Notes: generated by a model from the sequence alone, not told the origin. A stretch of 64,000 nt of DNA from Sterolibacterium sp. (GCA_028713555.1 JAQTOA010000013.1:1-64000); one strand, 5' to 3'; counted from the stretch's first letter, positions 27,149 through 37,329 are shown. Numbers and translations are program-made.

Positions 27149-27871
27149 ATGCAGAGCCAGAGTATTCCGGCGCCAGCGATTGAAGGTGACAACCGGAGAA
27201 TTGCCGGCTCCAGGCTGGAGCAAGCGCTCGGCCATGTTTTTTCCCAGCGTGGATTGCTGCAGCAGGCGCTGACTCATCGCAGCCACGGCACCTCTCATAA
27301 TGAGCGTTTCGAGTTCCTTGGCGACAGCATCCTCAATTGCGTGGTCGCAGCGTTTCTGTTCGAGCACTTCCCGACGCTGCGCGAAGGAGAAATGTCGCGC
27401 TTGCGAGCAACGCTGGTCAGGCAGGAAACCCTGTTCGAGATTGCCCAGTCGCTGTCCTTAGGCAATTACCTGCTGCTTGGCGAAGGGGAACTAAAGAGCG
27501 GCGGTTTCCGTCGCCCATCGATTCTGGCCGACGCCCTCGAAGCGCTGTTCGGCGCCGTTTACCTGGATGCCGGTTTCGAATGTGCCAGCACCGTTATCAT
27601 CCAACTCTTTCAGTCGTTGCTCGCCAGGATAGATCCGCGCCAGGCCACCAAGGACCCCAAGACCGCATTGCAGGAGCTGCTTCAGGGGCGTCACCTGCCG
27701 TTGCCACAATATGCCTTGCAAGTTACGCGCGGTGAAGCCCATGCACAGGAGTTCGAGGTGGAATGCCGTATCCCCGATCTGGAAATCCGTGCCGTGGGCA
27801 GCGGGGCCAGTCGTCGTGCCGCCGAGCAAGAGGCTGCACGCCGGGCCTGCGAAATGATTATTGCAAAATGA
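27149..27871 (+). CDS. rnc: Ribonuclease III
   Basis: A 240-residue double-strand RNA endonuclease. Signature [10 protein letters not shown] at 51-60 with catalytic Glu/Asp, second acidic site in [17 protein letters not shown], and C-terminal dsRBD ([27 protein letters not shown]). It processes rRNA precursors. Coupled to era by the overlap ATGA. Confidence 0.96.
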   Translation: MQSQSIPAPAIEGDNRRIAGSRLEQALGHVFSQRGLLQQALTHRSHGTSHNERFEFLGDSILNCVVAAFLFEHFPTLREGEMSRLRATLVRQETLFEIAQSLSLGNYLLLGEGELKSGGFRRPSILADALEALFGAVYLDAGFECASTVIIQLFQSLLARIDPRQATKDPKTALQELLQGRHLPLPQYALQVTRGEAHAQEFEVECRIPDLEIRAVGSGASRRAAEQEAARRACEMIIAK

Positions 27872-28761
27872 GCGCAGGTTTTCGTACCGGTCGTTTGGCA
27901 ATCGTTGGTCAGCCAAATGTCGGCAAGTCGACGCTGTTGAATCAGCTGGTCGGCCAGAAGATCAGCATTACCTCGAAAAAACCTCAGACCACGCGCCAAC
28001 GGGTTACCGGCATCCTGACCACGCCGGAATGCCAATATATCTTCGTCGACACACCCGGCTTCCAGACTCGTCATGCGGGTGCCTTGAATCGCGTCCTGAA
28101 CCGCAGTGTGACCCAGGCGCTGGCTGAGGTCGATGTCATCATTTGTGTCATTGAAGCCGGACATTGCAACGCGGCAGATCGTGCAGTATTCAAGCTGCTG
28201 CCGCGTGAGCGGCCGGTGTTGCTGGTGATCAACAAGATTGACCAACTCGCCGACAAGACGCAACTACTGCCAATCATTTCCAAGATGGCGCAGGAATATC
28301 CTTTTTCCGAAATCGTGCCGCTTTCCGCTTTGCAGGGTTCCGGCACGGATCAATTGCTCAAGGCGGCTGCCCAGTATTTGCCCAAGGCGGCGCCGTTGTT
28401 CGGTGAGGATGAGATCACGGATTGCAGCGAACGCTTTCTTGCTGCCGAATTGTTGCGCGAGAAGCTGTTTCGCAACCTCGGCGAGGAACTGCCTTACCGC
28501 ATTGCCGTCGAGATCGAGCGCTTCGAGCAGGAAGGCGACTTGCGCCGCATTTTCGCCGCAATCATTGTCGACAAGGACTCGCATAAATCGATGGTGATTG
28601 GCAAGGGTGGCGCAAAGCTCAAGACGATCTCATCCGATGCGCGGCAAAGCATGGAACAGCTTTTCGGCGGTAAGGTGTACCTTGAAACCTGGGTAAAGGT
28701 AAAGAGTGGCTGGGCTGACGACGAGCGTGCCCTCAGAAGCTTAGGTTACCAGCAAGGCTGA
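27868..28761 (+). CDS. era: GTPase Era
   Basis: A 297-residue ribosome-assembly GTPase. Walker A GQPNVGKS at about 14-21, G3 DTPGF, G4 NKID, then a KH domain with [10 protein letters not shown]. It binds the 3' end of 16S rRNA. The ATG overlapping the rnc stop is the family start, and the open frame upstream inside rnc is spurious. Confidence 0.96.
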   Translation: MSAGFRTGRLAIVGQPNVGKSTLLNQLVGQKISITSKKPQTTRQRVTGILTTPECQYIFVDTPGFQTRHAGALNRVLNRSVTQALAEVDVIICVIEAGHCNAADRAVFKLLPRERPVLLVINKIDQLADKTQLLPIISKMAQEYPFSEIVPLSALQGSGTDQLLKAAAQYLPKAAPLFGEDEITDCSERFLAAELLREKLFRNLGEELPYRIAVEIERFEQEGDLRRIFAAIIVDKDSHKSMVIGKGGAKLKTISSDARQSMEQLFGGKVYLETWVKVKSGWADDERALRSLGYQQG

Positions 28762-28780
28762 GCGCGGCGATGGTGTTTCC

Positions 28781-29518
28781 ATGAGCGGCCGACAGCGTAT
28801 CGATGGGCAGGAGGCATACATCCTGCACGCCTATGCCTACAGCGAAACCAGTCTGATCCTCGATATATTTTCCCGCGATCATGGTCGCCTGCCGCTGCTG
28901 GCGCGTGGCGCACGCCGGCCGCGGACTGCTCTGCGCGGTGTACTGCAGGCGTTTCATCCGCTCGAACTGGGTTGGTTCGGTGCGGGCGAAGTGCGCACCC
29001 TGGCCAAGGCGGAATGGCTTGGCGGCATGCCCTTGCTGGGCGGTACCGCTTTGATGCTCGGCTACTACCTCAACGAATTGCTGCTCAAGTTGGTGCCGCG
29101 CGAAGACGCCCACGTCAGCCTTTTCGAGGCCTATGCAGCGACCTTGCAAGCGCTCGGTGAGACAGGCAGCGTGGTTCCCGCAGGCCACTTGCGCCAGTTC
29201 GAAAAAACCCTGCTGCGCGAACTGGGCTACGGTCTTGCGCTGGAACGCGAAACACTCACCGGCGAAGCACTGCTACCCGACCGTAAGTATCACTACCTGA
29301 TTGAGCGCGGACCGGTCATGACGTCATTTTCGGATGGCGATCAATATCGCAGCCCGGCAATTCTGGGCAAGACCTTGTTGGATCTGGCGCGCGACGATTA
29401 CACCGACCCCCGCACGCTTGCCGAGAGCAAGCTGCTGATGCGCATGTTGCTTAACCACTACCTGGCTGGACAAGCTTTGCAGTCGCGGCGGGTTTTCATG
29501 GAGTTGCAAGAACTTTGA
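28781..29518 (+). CDS. recO: DNA repair protein RecO
   Basis: A 245-residue RecO: N-terminal OB fold ([34 protein letters not shown]) and a helical C-terminal part. It loads RecA with RecR at gaps. The stop overlaps the pdxJ start (TGATG). Confidence 0.93.
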   Translation: MSGRQRIDGQEAYILHAYAYSETSLILDIFSRDHGRLPLLARGARRPRTALRGVLQAFHPLELGWFGAGEVRTLAKAEWLGGMPLLGGTALMLGYYLNELLLKLVPREDAHVSLFEAYAATLQALGETGSVVPAGHLRQFEKTLLRELGYGLALERETLTGEALLPDRKYHYLIERGPVMTSFSDGDQYRSPAILGKTLLDLARDDYTDPRTLAESKLLMRMLLNHYLAGQALQSRRVFMELQEL

Positions 29519-30252
29519 TGACTAAGCTCGAACTTGGCGTGAATATCGACCACGTCGCCACGCTGCGTCAGGCGCGCGGCACCGTTTATCCCGATCCGAT
29601 CCAGGCCGCATTGCTGGCCGAAGCCTGTGGCGCCGATGCCATCACCCTGCACCTGCGCGAAGATCGACGGCATATCCAGGACCGGGATGTCGAAGTTCTG
29701 CGCGGCCGCTTGACCAAGCGCATGAATCTGGAATCGGCAATCACCGCAGAGATGCTCGCCTTCGCCTGCCGTATTCGTCCGCATGACGCCTGCCTGGTCC
29801 CCGAAAGCCGCCAGGAACTGACCACCGAAGGCGGACTGGATGTTGCCGGCCATCTCGCCGAAGTGACTGCCGCCTGCCGGCGACTCAATGACGCAGGCAT
29901 TCGGGTATCCCTGTTCATCGACCCGGAGCCCAGGCAGCTTGATGCGGCCTGGGCCGCCGGGGCGCCGGTGGTCGAACTGCATACCGGCCGTTATGCCGAT
30001 GCGCTGGAGGGCCTGGCGCTTGAACAGGAACTGGCGCGCATCCGGGACGCCGCCACCTACGGCCATGCACTCGGACTCAAGGTGAATGCCGGCCACGGTC
30101 TGCATTTCGGCAATGTCGGCGCGATTGCATCCCTGCCCGAGATCGCCGAACTGAACATCGGTCATGCCCTGGTCGCAGAAGCGATCTTCATGGGCTGGGA
30201 ACCTGCCATCCGCAAGATGAAGCAGCTGATGCTGGCGGCGCGAAATGATTAA
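29518..30252 (+). CDS. pdxJ: Pyridoxine 5'-phosphate synthase
   Basis: A 244-residue TIM barrel making pyridoxine 5'-phosphate from deoxyxylulose phosphate and amino-oxopropyl phosphate. Diagnostic segments are [32 protein letters not shown] and the [11 protein letters not shown] region. It overlaps recO and nagZ. In most proteobacteria acpS follows pdxJ, but here nagZ starts inside the last codons of pdxJ. Confidence 0.96.
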   Translation: MTKLELGVNIDHVATLRQARGTVYPDPIQAALLAEACGADAITLHLREDRRHIQDRDVEVLRGRLTKRMNLESAITAEMLAFACRIRPHDACLVPESRQELTTEGGLDVAGHLAEVTAACRRLNDAGIRVSLFIDPEPRQLDAAWAAGAPVVELHTGRYADALEGLALEQELARIRDAATYGHALGLKVNAGHGLHFGNVGAIASLPEIAELNIGHALVAEAIFMGWEPAIRKMKQLMLAARND

Positions 30253-31279
30253 CTCTTCTTCTTTCGCCTTGCCGGGCTGTTTGATGATAGACATCGCCGG
30301 GATCGAAATGACTGATCTCGACCGTGAGCGTCTCTGTCACCCGCTGGTTGGCGGGGTGATCCTGTTTTCTCGCAATTACACGACACCGGATCAATTGAGG
30401 CGATTGTGCATCGAACTTCATGCTTTGCGCACGCCGCCCCTGCTGATCGCGGTGGATCATGAAGGCGGCCGGGTACAGCGTTTCCGTGAGGGTTTCACCC
30501 GCCTGCCGGCGATGCGCCAGTTAGGCCATCTCTGGGGTGTGGATCGTTCGGCGGCGCAGGCCGCCGCGCGTGGCATCGGTTTTGTGCTGGCGGCGGAATT
30601 GCGCGCCCAGGGCGTCGATTTGACGTTTACCCCGGTTCTCGATCTCGATTATGGCCGTAGCAGTGTGATTGGCGATCGGTCGTTCCACCGTGATCCGGCC
30701 ATTGTGGCGGAATTGGCCGAGGCACTGATCGAAGGGTTGCGCCTGGCCGGCATGGCTGCTTGTGGCAAGCATTTCCCCGGCCATGGTCATGTCGTCGCCG
30801 ATTCACATCTGGAGATTCCTGTCGATGAGCGCAGTTTGGTTGAACTGAGCGATGATCTGCGTCCTTATCGACACCTGTTGCTTGACGCCGTCATGCCGGC
30901 GCACGTGATCTACCCGCAGATCGATGGGCAACCGGCCGGCTTCTCCAAGCGGTGGCTGAAGATACTGCGCGAGGAGTTCAAGTTCGACGGTGTCATTTTC
31001 AGCGACGACCTGTCGATGCAAGGCGCCAGCGTTGCCGGTGATATTGTCGAACGCGCCGCGGCTGCCTGGGCGGCAGGCTGTGACATGCTGCTGGTATGCA
31101 ACGCACCTGATTCGGTAGGAGAACTTCTGGAACGCTGGCAGCCTAGCCCTGACCCGCAACGGGCGCGTCGTGTGCTGGGCTTGATGCCGTCACAGCCGGC
31201 AATGGGCATGGAGTCTCTACAAACCGATGCCAACTATCAGGCGGGAATGCGCAGTATGGCCGCGCTGCTTGAGCGCTGA
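30245..31279 (+). CDS. nagZ: Beta-N-acetylhexosaminidase NagZ
   Basis: A 344-residue GH3 enzyme removing GlcNAc from peptidoglycan turnover fragments in the cytoplasm. The catalytic histidine region is [11 protein letters not shown] and the nucleophile aspartate is in [10 protein letters not shown]. It overlaps pdxJ by eight bases. It ends the housekeeping run, with efp converging 34 nt downstream. Confidence 0.95.
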   Translation: MINSSSFALPGCLMIDIAGIEMTDLDRERLCHPLVGGVILFSRNYTTPDQLRRLCIELHALRTPPLLIAVDHEGGRVQRFREGFTRLPAMRQLGHLWGVDRSAAQAAARGIGFVLAAELRAQGVDLTFTPVLDLDYGRSSVIGDRSFHRDPAIVAELAEALIEGLRLAGMAACGKHFPGHGHVVADSHLEIPVDERSLVELSDDLRPYRHLLLDAVMPAHVIYPQIDGQPAGFSKRWLKILREEFKFDGVIFSDDLSMQGASVAGDIVERAAAAWAAGCDMLLVCNAPDSVGELLERWQPSPDPQRARRVLGLMPSQPAMGMESLQTDANYQAGMRSMAALLER

Positions 31280-31313
31280 CGCTGGTTCCTCGAAACGGGC
31301 AAAGTGCTGAGGA

Positions 31314-31871
31314 TTACTTGACGCGATTGCGGTATTCGGCGGTGCGGGTGTCGATCTCGATCTTGTCGCCGATACTGACAAACAGCGGGACAGGCAGTTG
31401 AAAACCGGTGCTGATCTTGGCAGGTTTCATGACTTTTCCTGAGGTGTCGCCCTTGACTGCCGGTTCGGTGTAGATCACTTCGCGTACCACCGAATTCGGC
31501 AGTTCGGTCGAGATCGCCTTGCCGTTGTAGAACACCACTTCGCAGGCCATGCCGTCTTCGAGATAGTTGAGGACATCGCCCATGTTCTCGCTGTCAATTT
31601 CGTACTGGTTATATTCGGCGTCCATGAAGACGTAGGCGGGGTCGGCGAAGTAGGAATAGGTGACTTCCTTGCGGTCAAGCAAGACCAGCTCGAACTTGTC
31701 GTCGGCCTTATACACGGATTCCGTGCCGGAGCCGGTGAGCAGGTTCTTCATTTTCATTTTAACGACGGCCGAGTTGCGGCCGGATTTGTTGTACTCGGCT
31801 TTCAGCATCACCATCGGCTCGTTGCCAATCATGATGACGTTGCCTACGCGGAGTTCTTGAGCGGTTTTCAT
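31314..31871 (-). CDS. efp: Elongation factor P
   Basis: A 185-residue EF-P with its three OB-like domains. Residue 32 is Arg in the KSGRNSAVV loop, the site rhamnosylated by EarP in one EF-P lineage, instead of the Lys modified by EpmA or YmoB-type systems. The adjacent gene upstream on the same strand encodes EarP, which confirms the modification route. It relieves stalling at polyproline. Confidence 0.97.
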   Translation of the reverse strand: MKTAQELRVGNVIMIGNEPMVMLKAEYNKSGRNSAVVKMKMKNLLTGSGTESVYKADDKFELVLLDRKEVTYSYFADPAYVFMDAEYNQYEIDSENMGDVLNYLEDGMACEVVFYNGKAISTELPNSVVREVIYTEPAVKGDTSGKVMKPAKISTGFQLPVPLFVSIGDKIEIDTRTAEYRNRVK

Positions 31872-31903
31872 GATGCGTCCTGCGCTAAAAATTTAATCGA
31901 TCA

Positions 31904-33052
31904 TTATAGCAAATTTTCGCAAAAATTTACCAGCTGACTGGCTAAATCGACTTGCTCAGCCAGCCGTGATGCCCAGTGTGTGGCATGCCTCGATAATTCC
32001 GTTCGATGCCGCCAATATTCCGGCCAAGCCGCAACCATTCCGGTACTGGTTGCCTGATTCCAGAGTTGCCAGAAACTGCGGCAGGCGGCAGCAGCCGGTG
32101 CGGAAAGTTCGGTGCAATACATATCCAAGAAGGCGTTGAGCTTGGCGTGATGGGCAGCATCTTCCTGGGGATAGATGTGCCAGACGCTGGGTCTGGCAGC
32201 CCATTGGGCGCGCACGAAGGAATCCTCGCCGCGCACAAAATTCAAGTCGCAAGACCAAAGCAGCCGGTCATAGTTTTCCTGGCTGAGGAAGGGCAGGGCG
32301 TACACAGTCAGATTGCCTTGCCGGAACGAGTCGCCGGGTTGCAGGGGATGGGCGCACAGGTGGCCGGCTGCCTGCGCCAGCGCCTTGCCTTCAGGTATCA
32401 GGCAACGCAGCTGGGCGTCGCCCGCGCTCCAGGCATCGAGAAGTTCAGGCAGGGCAGGGTTGTCGTAACAGAACAGCGAGACGCTGGTTTCGTCTGGCTT
32501 TGCCGGCGCCATGCCGAGTTGCCGCCAGGCTGCCTCAGGATCGGCCTGCCAAGCTTTGCGCTGCGGAATCAACCCCGCTTCACGCAACAGGCTGCCGCTA
32601 CCGGTGGTAAAGCCAGGGAAAAAGAAATGCTTGGTCAAAGGCAGGCGGGGATGCGGCGAAGCGGCGCCGTGGCAGCCGCTAACCCAGTCCTCGGCACTCA
32701 AATATTCGAGATTGATCCAGACCGGCTTGACCGGGCGGGCTGCCATCGCCGCCAGATAGTCTGGCGGCAATTCGCAGGCAAAAGCTTCGATGACGACATC
32801 GGCCTGGCGGCCGGCCTCGCTGCACGGCAATGGCGCGGTCCAGTGCCGCACCTCGACACCATGCTGACTCTGCACCGAACGCAGCGGATCAATCTCTGGG
32901 CAAAGACGCTGGAAACTGGCAAGGTCATCAACCCACAAGCGCACTTGCAGGCTGTGTTCGGCCGCCAGTTGGCGCGCCAGTCGCCAGCAGACGCCGATGT
33001 CGCCGAAATTATCAACGACAGAACAGAAGATATCCCAATTATTTCCGCGCAT
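31904..33052 (-). CDS. earP: EF-P arginine rhamnosyltransferase EarP
   Basis: A 382-residue GT-B inverting glycosyltransferase using dTDP-rhamnose. The N-terminal SVVDNFGDIGVCWRLARQL contains the catalytic aspartates (Asp14 and Asp18 here), and the C-terminal nucleotide-binding part includes LNFVRGEDSFVRAQWAARP. It modifies EF-P Arg32. It lies just upstream of efp in the same direction. The dTDP-rhamnose synthesis genes are not in the window. Confidence 0.95.
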   Translation of the reverse strand: MRGNNWDIFCSVVDNFGDIGVCWRLARQLAAEHSLQVRLWVDDLASFQRLCPEIDPLRSVQSQHGVEVRHWTAPLPCSEAGRQADVVIEAFACELPPDYLAAMAARPVKPVWINLEYLSAEDWVSGCHGAASPHPRLPLTKHFFFPGFTTGSGSLLREAGLIPQRKAWQADPEAAWRQLGMAPAKPDETSVSLFCYDNPALPELLDAWSAGDAQLRCLIPEGKALAQAAGHLCAHPLQPGDSFRQGNLTVYALPFLSQENYDRLLWSCDLNFVRGEDSFVRAQWAARPSVWHIYPQEDAAHHAKLNAFLDMYCTELSAPAAAACRSFWQLWNQATSTGMVAAWPEYWRHRTELSRHATHWASRLAEQVDLASQLVNFCENLL

Positions 33053-33094
33053 TGCTGGACAAGCCTAACCGGTTGAAGTGAGAATCCTATACCA

Positions 33095-33760
33095 ATGCGA
33101 TCCACCACTTGCGCCGAAATGCTGACTAATTGCACTGCTTGTCCCCGTCTTGCCAGTTTCCTGTCCGACGTTCGGAGCCAATATCCTGCGTACCATGCCC
33201 GGCCGGTAGCGGCATTTGGCGATCCGTGTGCGCGCCTGCTGATCGTCGGTCTGGCGCCGGGAATGCATGGTGCCAATCGCACCGGCCGGCCATTTACCGG
33301 CGACCATGCCGGCATCCTGTTGTACCAGATGCTGCATCGTTTCGGCTTTGCCAGCCGGGATGTGTCCGTGGCGGCCGACGATGGGCTCGAGCTGATCGAC
33401 TGCCGCATCAGCAATGCGGTCAAATGCCTGCCGCCGCAGAACAAACCCGAACCGGCAGAGATTCGCACCTGCAATCCTTATCTTGCCGATGAACTGGTGC
33501 GATCGTCCGATGTGCACGTGATCCTGGCGCTGGGCGGGGTTGCGCACAAGGCGGTGCTGATGGCGCTGGGCATGAAGCAGGGCGCCTGCACCTTTGCCCA
33601 CGGTGCCAAGCATGCGCTGCCGGATGCCGGCGAAGGGCGGCGATTGTTGATCGACAGTTATCATTGCAGTCGCTACAACACCCAGACCAAGCGCTTGACC
33701 GCCGAGAGTTTCGCTGCCGTATTCATTGCTGCCCGGGCCGAACTTGAGCGACTCGCCTAA
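33095..33760 (+). CDS. Uracil-DNA glycosylase, family 5-like
   Basis: A 221-residue glycosylase. N-terminal Cys pair (NCTACPRL), motif GLAPGMHGANRTGRPFTGD, NAVKCLPP, and the terminal motif SYHCSRYNTQTKRL are those of the UdgB-type family 5, which acts on uracil and deaminated purines. The usual SYHPSxxN has Cys in place of Pro. It overlaps the likely TTG start of uvrC, so repair genes are joined. Confidence 0.87.
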   Translation: MRSTTCAEMLTNCTACPRLASFLSDVRSQYPAYHARPVAAFGDPCARLLIVGLAPGMHGANRTGRPFTGDHAGILLYQMLHRFGFASRDVSVAADDGLELIDCRISNAVKCLPPQNKPEPAEIRTCNPYLADELVRSSDVHVILALGGVAHKAVLMALGMKQGACTFAHGAKHALPDAGEGRRLLIDSYHCSRYNTQTKRLTAESFAAVFIAARAELERLA

Positions 33761-35555
33761 ACCCTTTGACGCCAGACCTCTGTTGGCGACGCTTACCGAT
33801 GAACCGGGCGTTTACCGCATGCTCGACAGTGCCGGCCAGGTGCTATACGTCGGCAAGGCAAAAAACCTCAAGAAACGCGTCAGTTCCTATTTCAAAAAGA
33901 ACCTCCCCGGCCCACGCATTGCCTTGATGGTGAGCCAGGTGAGCCGTGTCGAGATCACCGCGACACGCTCCGAGGCCGAGGCGCTGATTCTGGAAAATAA
34001 CCTGATCAAGCAACTGGCGCCGAAGTACAACATTCTTTTTCGCGATGACAAGTCTTATCCCTATATCACGCTGACCAGCGGGGCGTTTCCGCGGCTGGCT
34101 TTCCATCGCGGCGGTTTCGACAAGAAGTCGCGTTATTTCGGGCCCTATCCGAACAGCATCGCGGTGCGCGAGAGCATTCAACTATTGCAGAAAACCTTCC
34201 TCTTGCGTACCTGCGAGGATGCGGTGTTTGCCCATCGCTCGCGTCCCTGCCTGCTGCACCAGATCAGGCGCTGCAAAGCGCCTTGTGTCGGACTGATCTC
34301 GGCCGAGGCCTATGCCGCCGATGTGCGTCTGGCCGAATTGTTCCTGCGCGGCCGGCATGGCGAGGTGGTCGAGGGTTTGTCCTCTGCCATGCAGACGGCG
34401 GCGGACCACCTGAACTTCGAGGAAGCCGCAATGCTGCGTGATCAGGTGCGTGCCCTGCAGGCGGTACTGCATCGCCAATATGTCAGCAGCACGGGCGGGG
34501 AAGATGCCGACATTCTCGCCGCAGTGGCAAGCGCCGACGAAATCTGTGTCAATCTTGCCATGGTGCGCGGCGGCCTGCATCTTGGCGATCACCCTCATTT
34601 TCCGCGCGGCGCGGAAGGATGTGATGCCGAGCAAAGTCTGCTCGCCTTCATCGAGCAGCATTACCTTGAACACCCGATCCCCGCCAGATTGGTTCTGAGT
34701 CATGCGGTCTTGCCTGCCAGCGCTTCAGTGTTCGAGGCTGTCGGGAAAAAAATCTCCGCCGGCCTGCCCCGCAACGAGATGGAACGCGCCTGGCTGGCGA
34801 TGGCCGAGAACAATGCGCAACTTGCCCTCGAATCTCGCCATCAGGCAGCAGTCGGAGCGCGACAGCGACTTGAGGCGCTGCGCGATACGCTCGGTTTCCC
34901 TGAGCTGCCTCAGCGCATCGAATGCTTCGACATCAGCCATACGCAAGGTGAGGGTACGGTCGCATCCTGCGTGGTTTGCGTTGCCGGCGTGATGAAGAAA
35001 AGCGAATACCGCCGCTTCAATATTGCCGGGATTCAGCCCGGCGACGATTATGCTGCCATGCGCCAGGCGTTGACGCGTCGCTATGGAAAAGTCGCTGCGG
35101 GTGAAGCGCAGGCGCCCGACCTGATCCTGATTGATGGTGGCAAGGGACAACTCGGCGTAGCGCATGAAGTGCTTGCCGAACTCGGGCTGGAACATCTGGC
35201 CACGATCGGCGTCGCCAAAGGGGAGGGACGCCGGCCGGGTCTGGAAACATTAATTCTCGGCAAAGGCGCGGAACCGGTAAAATTGCCCGCGAGTCATTCG
35301 GCGTTGCATCTGATCCAGGAAGTTCGAGATGAAGCTCATCGCTTTGCCATCATGGGACACCGCGCGCGTCGCGCCAAAGCGCGCGGCAGATCAAAACTGG
35401 AAGATATTCCAGGAGTTGGAGCGGTGCGGCGTCGCAAACTACTAGCTTACTTTGGCGGCCTGCAAGGCGTTGTTGCTGCAACGGCCGAGGATCTCTGCCA
35501 CGTCGACGGCATTAGCCGGGCACTGGCCGAAGTGATTCACGGAAAACTACATTAA
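33744..35555 (+). CDS. uvrC: Excinuclease ABC subunit C
   Basis: About 603 residues: GIY-YIG nuclease domain (GVYRMLDSAGQVLYVGKAK), UVR motif (DHLNFEEAAMLRDQVRALQ), RNase H-like C-terminal nuclease (IECFDISHTQGEG), and HhH pair (IPGVGAVRRRKLL). It makes both incisions in nucleotide excision repair. No ATG fits the N-terminus. TTG at 33744 inside the preceding glycosylase gene gives the usual length, and another TTG lies at 33726. Confidence 0.94.
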   Translation: MSDSPKPFDARPLLATLTDEPGVYRMLDSAGQVLYVGKAKNLKKRVSSYFKKNLPGPRIALMVSQVSRVEITATRSEAEALILENNLIKQLAPKYNILFRDDKSYPYITLTSGAFPRLAFHRGGFDKKSRYFGPYPNSIAVRESIQLLQKTFLLRTCEDAVFAHRSRPCLLHQIRRCKAPCVGLISAEAYAADVRLAELFLRGRHGEVVEGLSSAMQTAADHLNFEEAAMLRDQVRALQAVLHRQYVSSTGGEDADILAAVASADEICVNLAMVRGGLHLGDHPHFPRGAEGCDAEQSLLAFIEQHYLEHPIPARLVLSHAVLPASASVFEAVGKKISAGLPRNEMERAWLAMAENNAQLALESRHQAAVGARQRLEALRDTLGFPELPQRIECFDISHTQGEGTVASCVVCVAGVMKKSEYRRFNIAGIQPGDDYAAMRQALTRRYGKVAAGEAQAPDLILIDGGKGQLGVAHEVLAELGLEHLATIGVAKGEGRRPGLETLILGKGAEPVKLPASHSALHLIQEVRDEAHRFAIMGHRARRAKARGRSKLEDIPGVGAVRRRKLLAYFGGLQGVVAATAEDLCHVDGISRALAEVIHGKLH

Positions 35556-35583
35556 CATCGTATTGGTTAAATTATAAGCGACC

Positions 35584-36156
35584 ATGCCGCTCAATATTCC
35601 GAATTTGCTCACTTGGGCGCGCATTCTCCTCATCCCACTGTTCGTTGGCGTTTTTTACCTGCCCGCGAGTTGGCTCCCGCCAGCACAGCAGAACCTGATT
35701 GCTACCGTGGTGTTCGTTGCGGCGGCGGTTACCGACTGGTTCGACGGCTGGCTGGCACGCAAGCTGGGGCAAACCTCGGCGTTCGGCGCCTTCCTCGACC
35801 CGGTAGCCGACAAACTGATGGTTGCCGCCGCTTTGATCGTGCTGGTGCATCTTGGTCGCGTGCATGCGATCGTCGCCTTCGTCATCATCGGCCGTGAAAT
35901 CACGATTTCCGCGTTGCGTGAATGGATGGCCAAGATCGGTGCCTCGCGTAGCGTCGCCGTGTCGTTTATCGGCAAACTCAAGACTACGGCCCAGATGATC
36001 GCCATTCCACTGTTGCTGTTTCACGCCCCGCTTGGGCTGCTCGATGTGTATCTGGCGGGAACATGGCTGATTTACATTGCGGCGATCTTAACCTTGTGGT
36101 CAATGGTCTATTACCTGAAAATGGCTTGGCCTGAGATATCCATGCGGAGTAAATGA
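35584..36156 (+). CDS. pgsA: CDP-diacylglycerol-glycerol-3-phosphate 3-phosphatidyltransferase
   Basis: A 190-residue membrane enzyme with the CDP-alcohol phosphotransferase signature D-G-x2-A-R-x8-G-x3-D-x3-D visible as DGWLARKLGQTSAFGAFLDP. It makes phosphatidylglycerophosphate. It lies 28 nt after uvrC; the uvrC-pgsA-tRNA-Gly order is common in proteobacteria. Confidence 0.95.
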   Translation: MPLNIPNLLTWARILLIPLFVGVFYLPASWLPPAQQNLIATVVFVAAAVTDWFDGWLARKLGQTSAFGAFLDPVADKLMVAAALIVLVHLGRVHAIVAFVIIGREITISALREWMAKIGASRSVAVSFIGKLKTTAQMIAIPLLLFHAPLGLLDVYLAGTWLIYIAAILTLWSMVYYLKMAWPEISMRSK

Positions 36157-36181
36157 GACCAGTAAATCAGTTCGTCGTAAG

Positions 36182-36209
36182 TTGACACGACCCATGGACT
36201 CGCTATAAT
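36182..36209 (+). promoter_or_regulatory. Sigma-70 promoter of tRNA-Gly
   Basis: Perfect TTGACA (36182-36187) and perfect TATAAT (36204-36209) with a 16-bp spacer, ending 13 bp before the tRNA. This is as strong a housekeeping promoter as sequence can show. Confidence 0.9.
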
Positions 36210-36222
36210 TCGCGCCTGTCTT

Positions 36223-36298
36223 GCGGCAGTAGCTCAGTTGGTAGAGCGATACCTTGCCAAGGTATAGGTCGAGAGTTCGAGACTCTTCTGCCGCTCCA
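36223..36298 (+). tRNA. tRNA-Gly (GCC)
   Basis: A 76-nt cloverleaf with 7-bp acceptor GCGGCAG/CTGCCGC, anticodon GCC at 36256-36258 in loop TTGCCAA, T-arm GAGAGTTCGAGACTC, and encoded CCA. Transcribed from the consensus promoter just upstream. Confidence 0.98.
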
Positions 36299-36307
36299 AT
36301 TTACCAA

Positions 36308-36332
36308 GGGAAAGCGTCGGCTTTCCTTTTTT
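36308..36332 (+). terminator. Rho-independent terminator between tRNA genes
   Basis: Stem GGAAAGC/GCTTTCC with a GTCG loop followed directly by six T residues, 10 nt after tRNA-Gly. It should end most transcription before tRNA-Cys. Confidence 0.75.
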
Positions 36333-36359
36333 GTCTCGGTGCCGGTGTTTTTGTGGTTT

Positions 36360-36433
36360 GGCGGGGTAGCAAAGTGGTTATGCAGCGGCCTGCAAAGCCG
36401 TCTACGCCGGTTCGATTCCGACCCCCGCCTCCA
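36360..36433 (+). tRNA. tRNA-Cys (GCA)
   Basis: A 74-nt cloverleaf with acceptor GGCGGGG/CCCCGCC, anticodon GCA at 36392-36394, T-arm CCGGTTCGATTCCGG-like, and encoded CCA. No clear promoter of its own is visible between the terminator and this gene. Confidence 0.96.
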
Positions 36434-36618
36434 ATACCTAGTTGACGCTCGATATCGCATCTGGCCTGATTATCGGTGACCTTGGCTGGTGCAGGAAAAG
36501 AGGATTTTGGGGATTGTTTTTCGGCTCGATATCCATGACGATCGCTGATCGGCCTCCTATGATACTGCCGGCTTCCGAAGATGTGCTGGCCGTCCTTGGC
36601 ATCTCGACACGCTACTGA

Positions 36619-37329
36619 TTGGCCGTGCAGTTGGAATGCTTTCGCGACCTCGCTGTTTGGCGGATAAGTCTCTTTCCCCCGGGTGATCTAGAGGCCTGTT
36701 TCGCCGTTCTGGATGCCGACGAGCAAGTGCGTGCGGACCGCTTTCATTTCGACAAACACAGGCGTCGCTTTATCGTGGCACATGCCGCCGTCAGGTGCAT
36801 ATTGGCGAGCCGCCTTGGGGTTGGGCCGGGCGAACTGCAATTTTCCAGGAATGTTCATGGCAAGCCTTTTCTGAAGAGTTACGACGGTACTGTCTTCAGT
36901 CTTTCCCATGCGCATGAGATGGCACTGTGTGCAGTGGTTGGAGCGGGAGAACTTGGCGTCGACATCGAGTGGTGCCGTGAACTACCGTATGACAATCTGG
37001 CGCGACGATTCTTTGCTCCCGATGAATCTACCTCCTTGAAAGCTTTGGCGGAAGAGGATCGGGTCGCTGGATTTTTTTCCTGCTGGACGCGCAAGGAAGC
37101 CTATATCAAGGCCAAGGGCCTAGGCCTCTCCTTGCCGTTGCGTTCGTTTTCCGTTACGACATGCCCTCGACAGGTGCCGGCGCTGCTGTCCAGCCAGCAT
37201 GAACCATCGGACGTCGGTCGCTATCGATTCTGGGAAGTGCCCGTGGCACCGGGTTATCGTGCGGCCTTGGCCTATCGCGGCAACGAGTCGGAACCGCCAC
37301 GTTATATCGATTGGGCATCTTCGTGCTGA
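36619..37329 (+). CDS. 4'-phosphopantetheinyl transferase, Sfp/Gsp type
   Basis: A 236-residue two-domain PPTase. Mg-binding Asp115 and Glu117 are in LGVDIEW, and the second motif FSCWTRKEAYIKAKGLGL gives Glu160 and Lys164. It transfers phosphopantetheine from CoA to carrier proteins. Since the acpS normally located after pdxJ is absent from this window, it may serve the fatty-acid ACP. The start is uncertain: TTG at 36619 or GTG at 36625, both without a good ribosome site. The 185 nt between tRNA-Cys and this gene hold nothing recognisable. Confidence 0.9.
   Translation: MAVQLECFRDLAVWRISLFPPGDLEACFAVLDADEQVRADRFHFDKHRRRFIVAHAAVRCILASRLGVGPGELQFSRNVHGKPFLKSYDGTVFSLSHAHEMALCAVVGAGELGVDIEWCRELPYDNLARRFFAPDESTSLKALAEEDRVAGFFSCWTRKEAYIKAKGLGLSLPLRSFSVTTCPRQVPALLSSQHEPSDVGRYRFWEVPVAPGYRAALAYRGNESEPPRYIDWASSC

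Noticed and set aside
32006-33076. Plus-strand 356-codon frame opposite earP
   Set aside because: earP carries diagnostic motifs and pairs with efp.
36203-36460. Minus-strand 85-codon frame over the tRNA genes
   Set aside because: It is antisense to tRNA-Gly and tRNA-Cys; the Arg-rich text comes from the tRNA arms.
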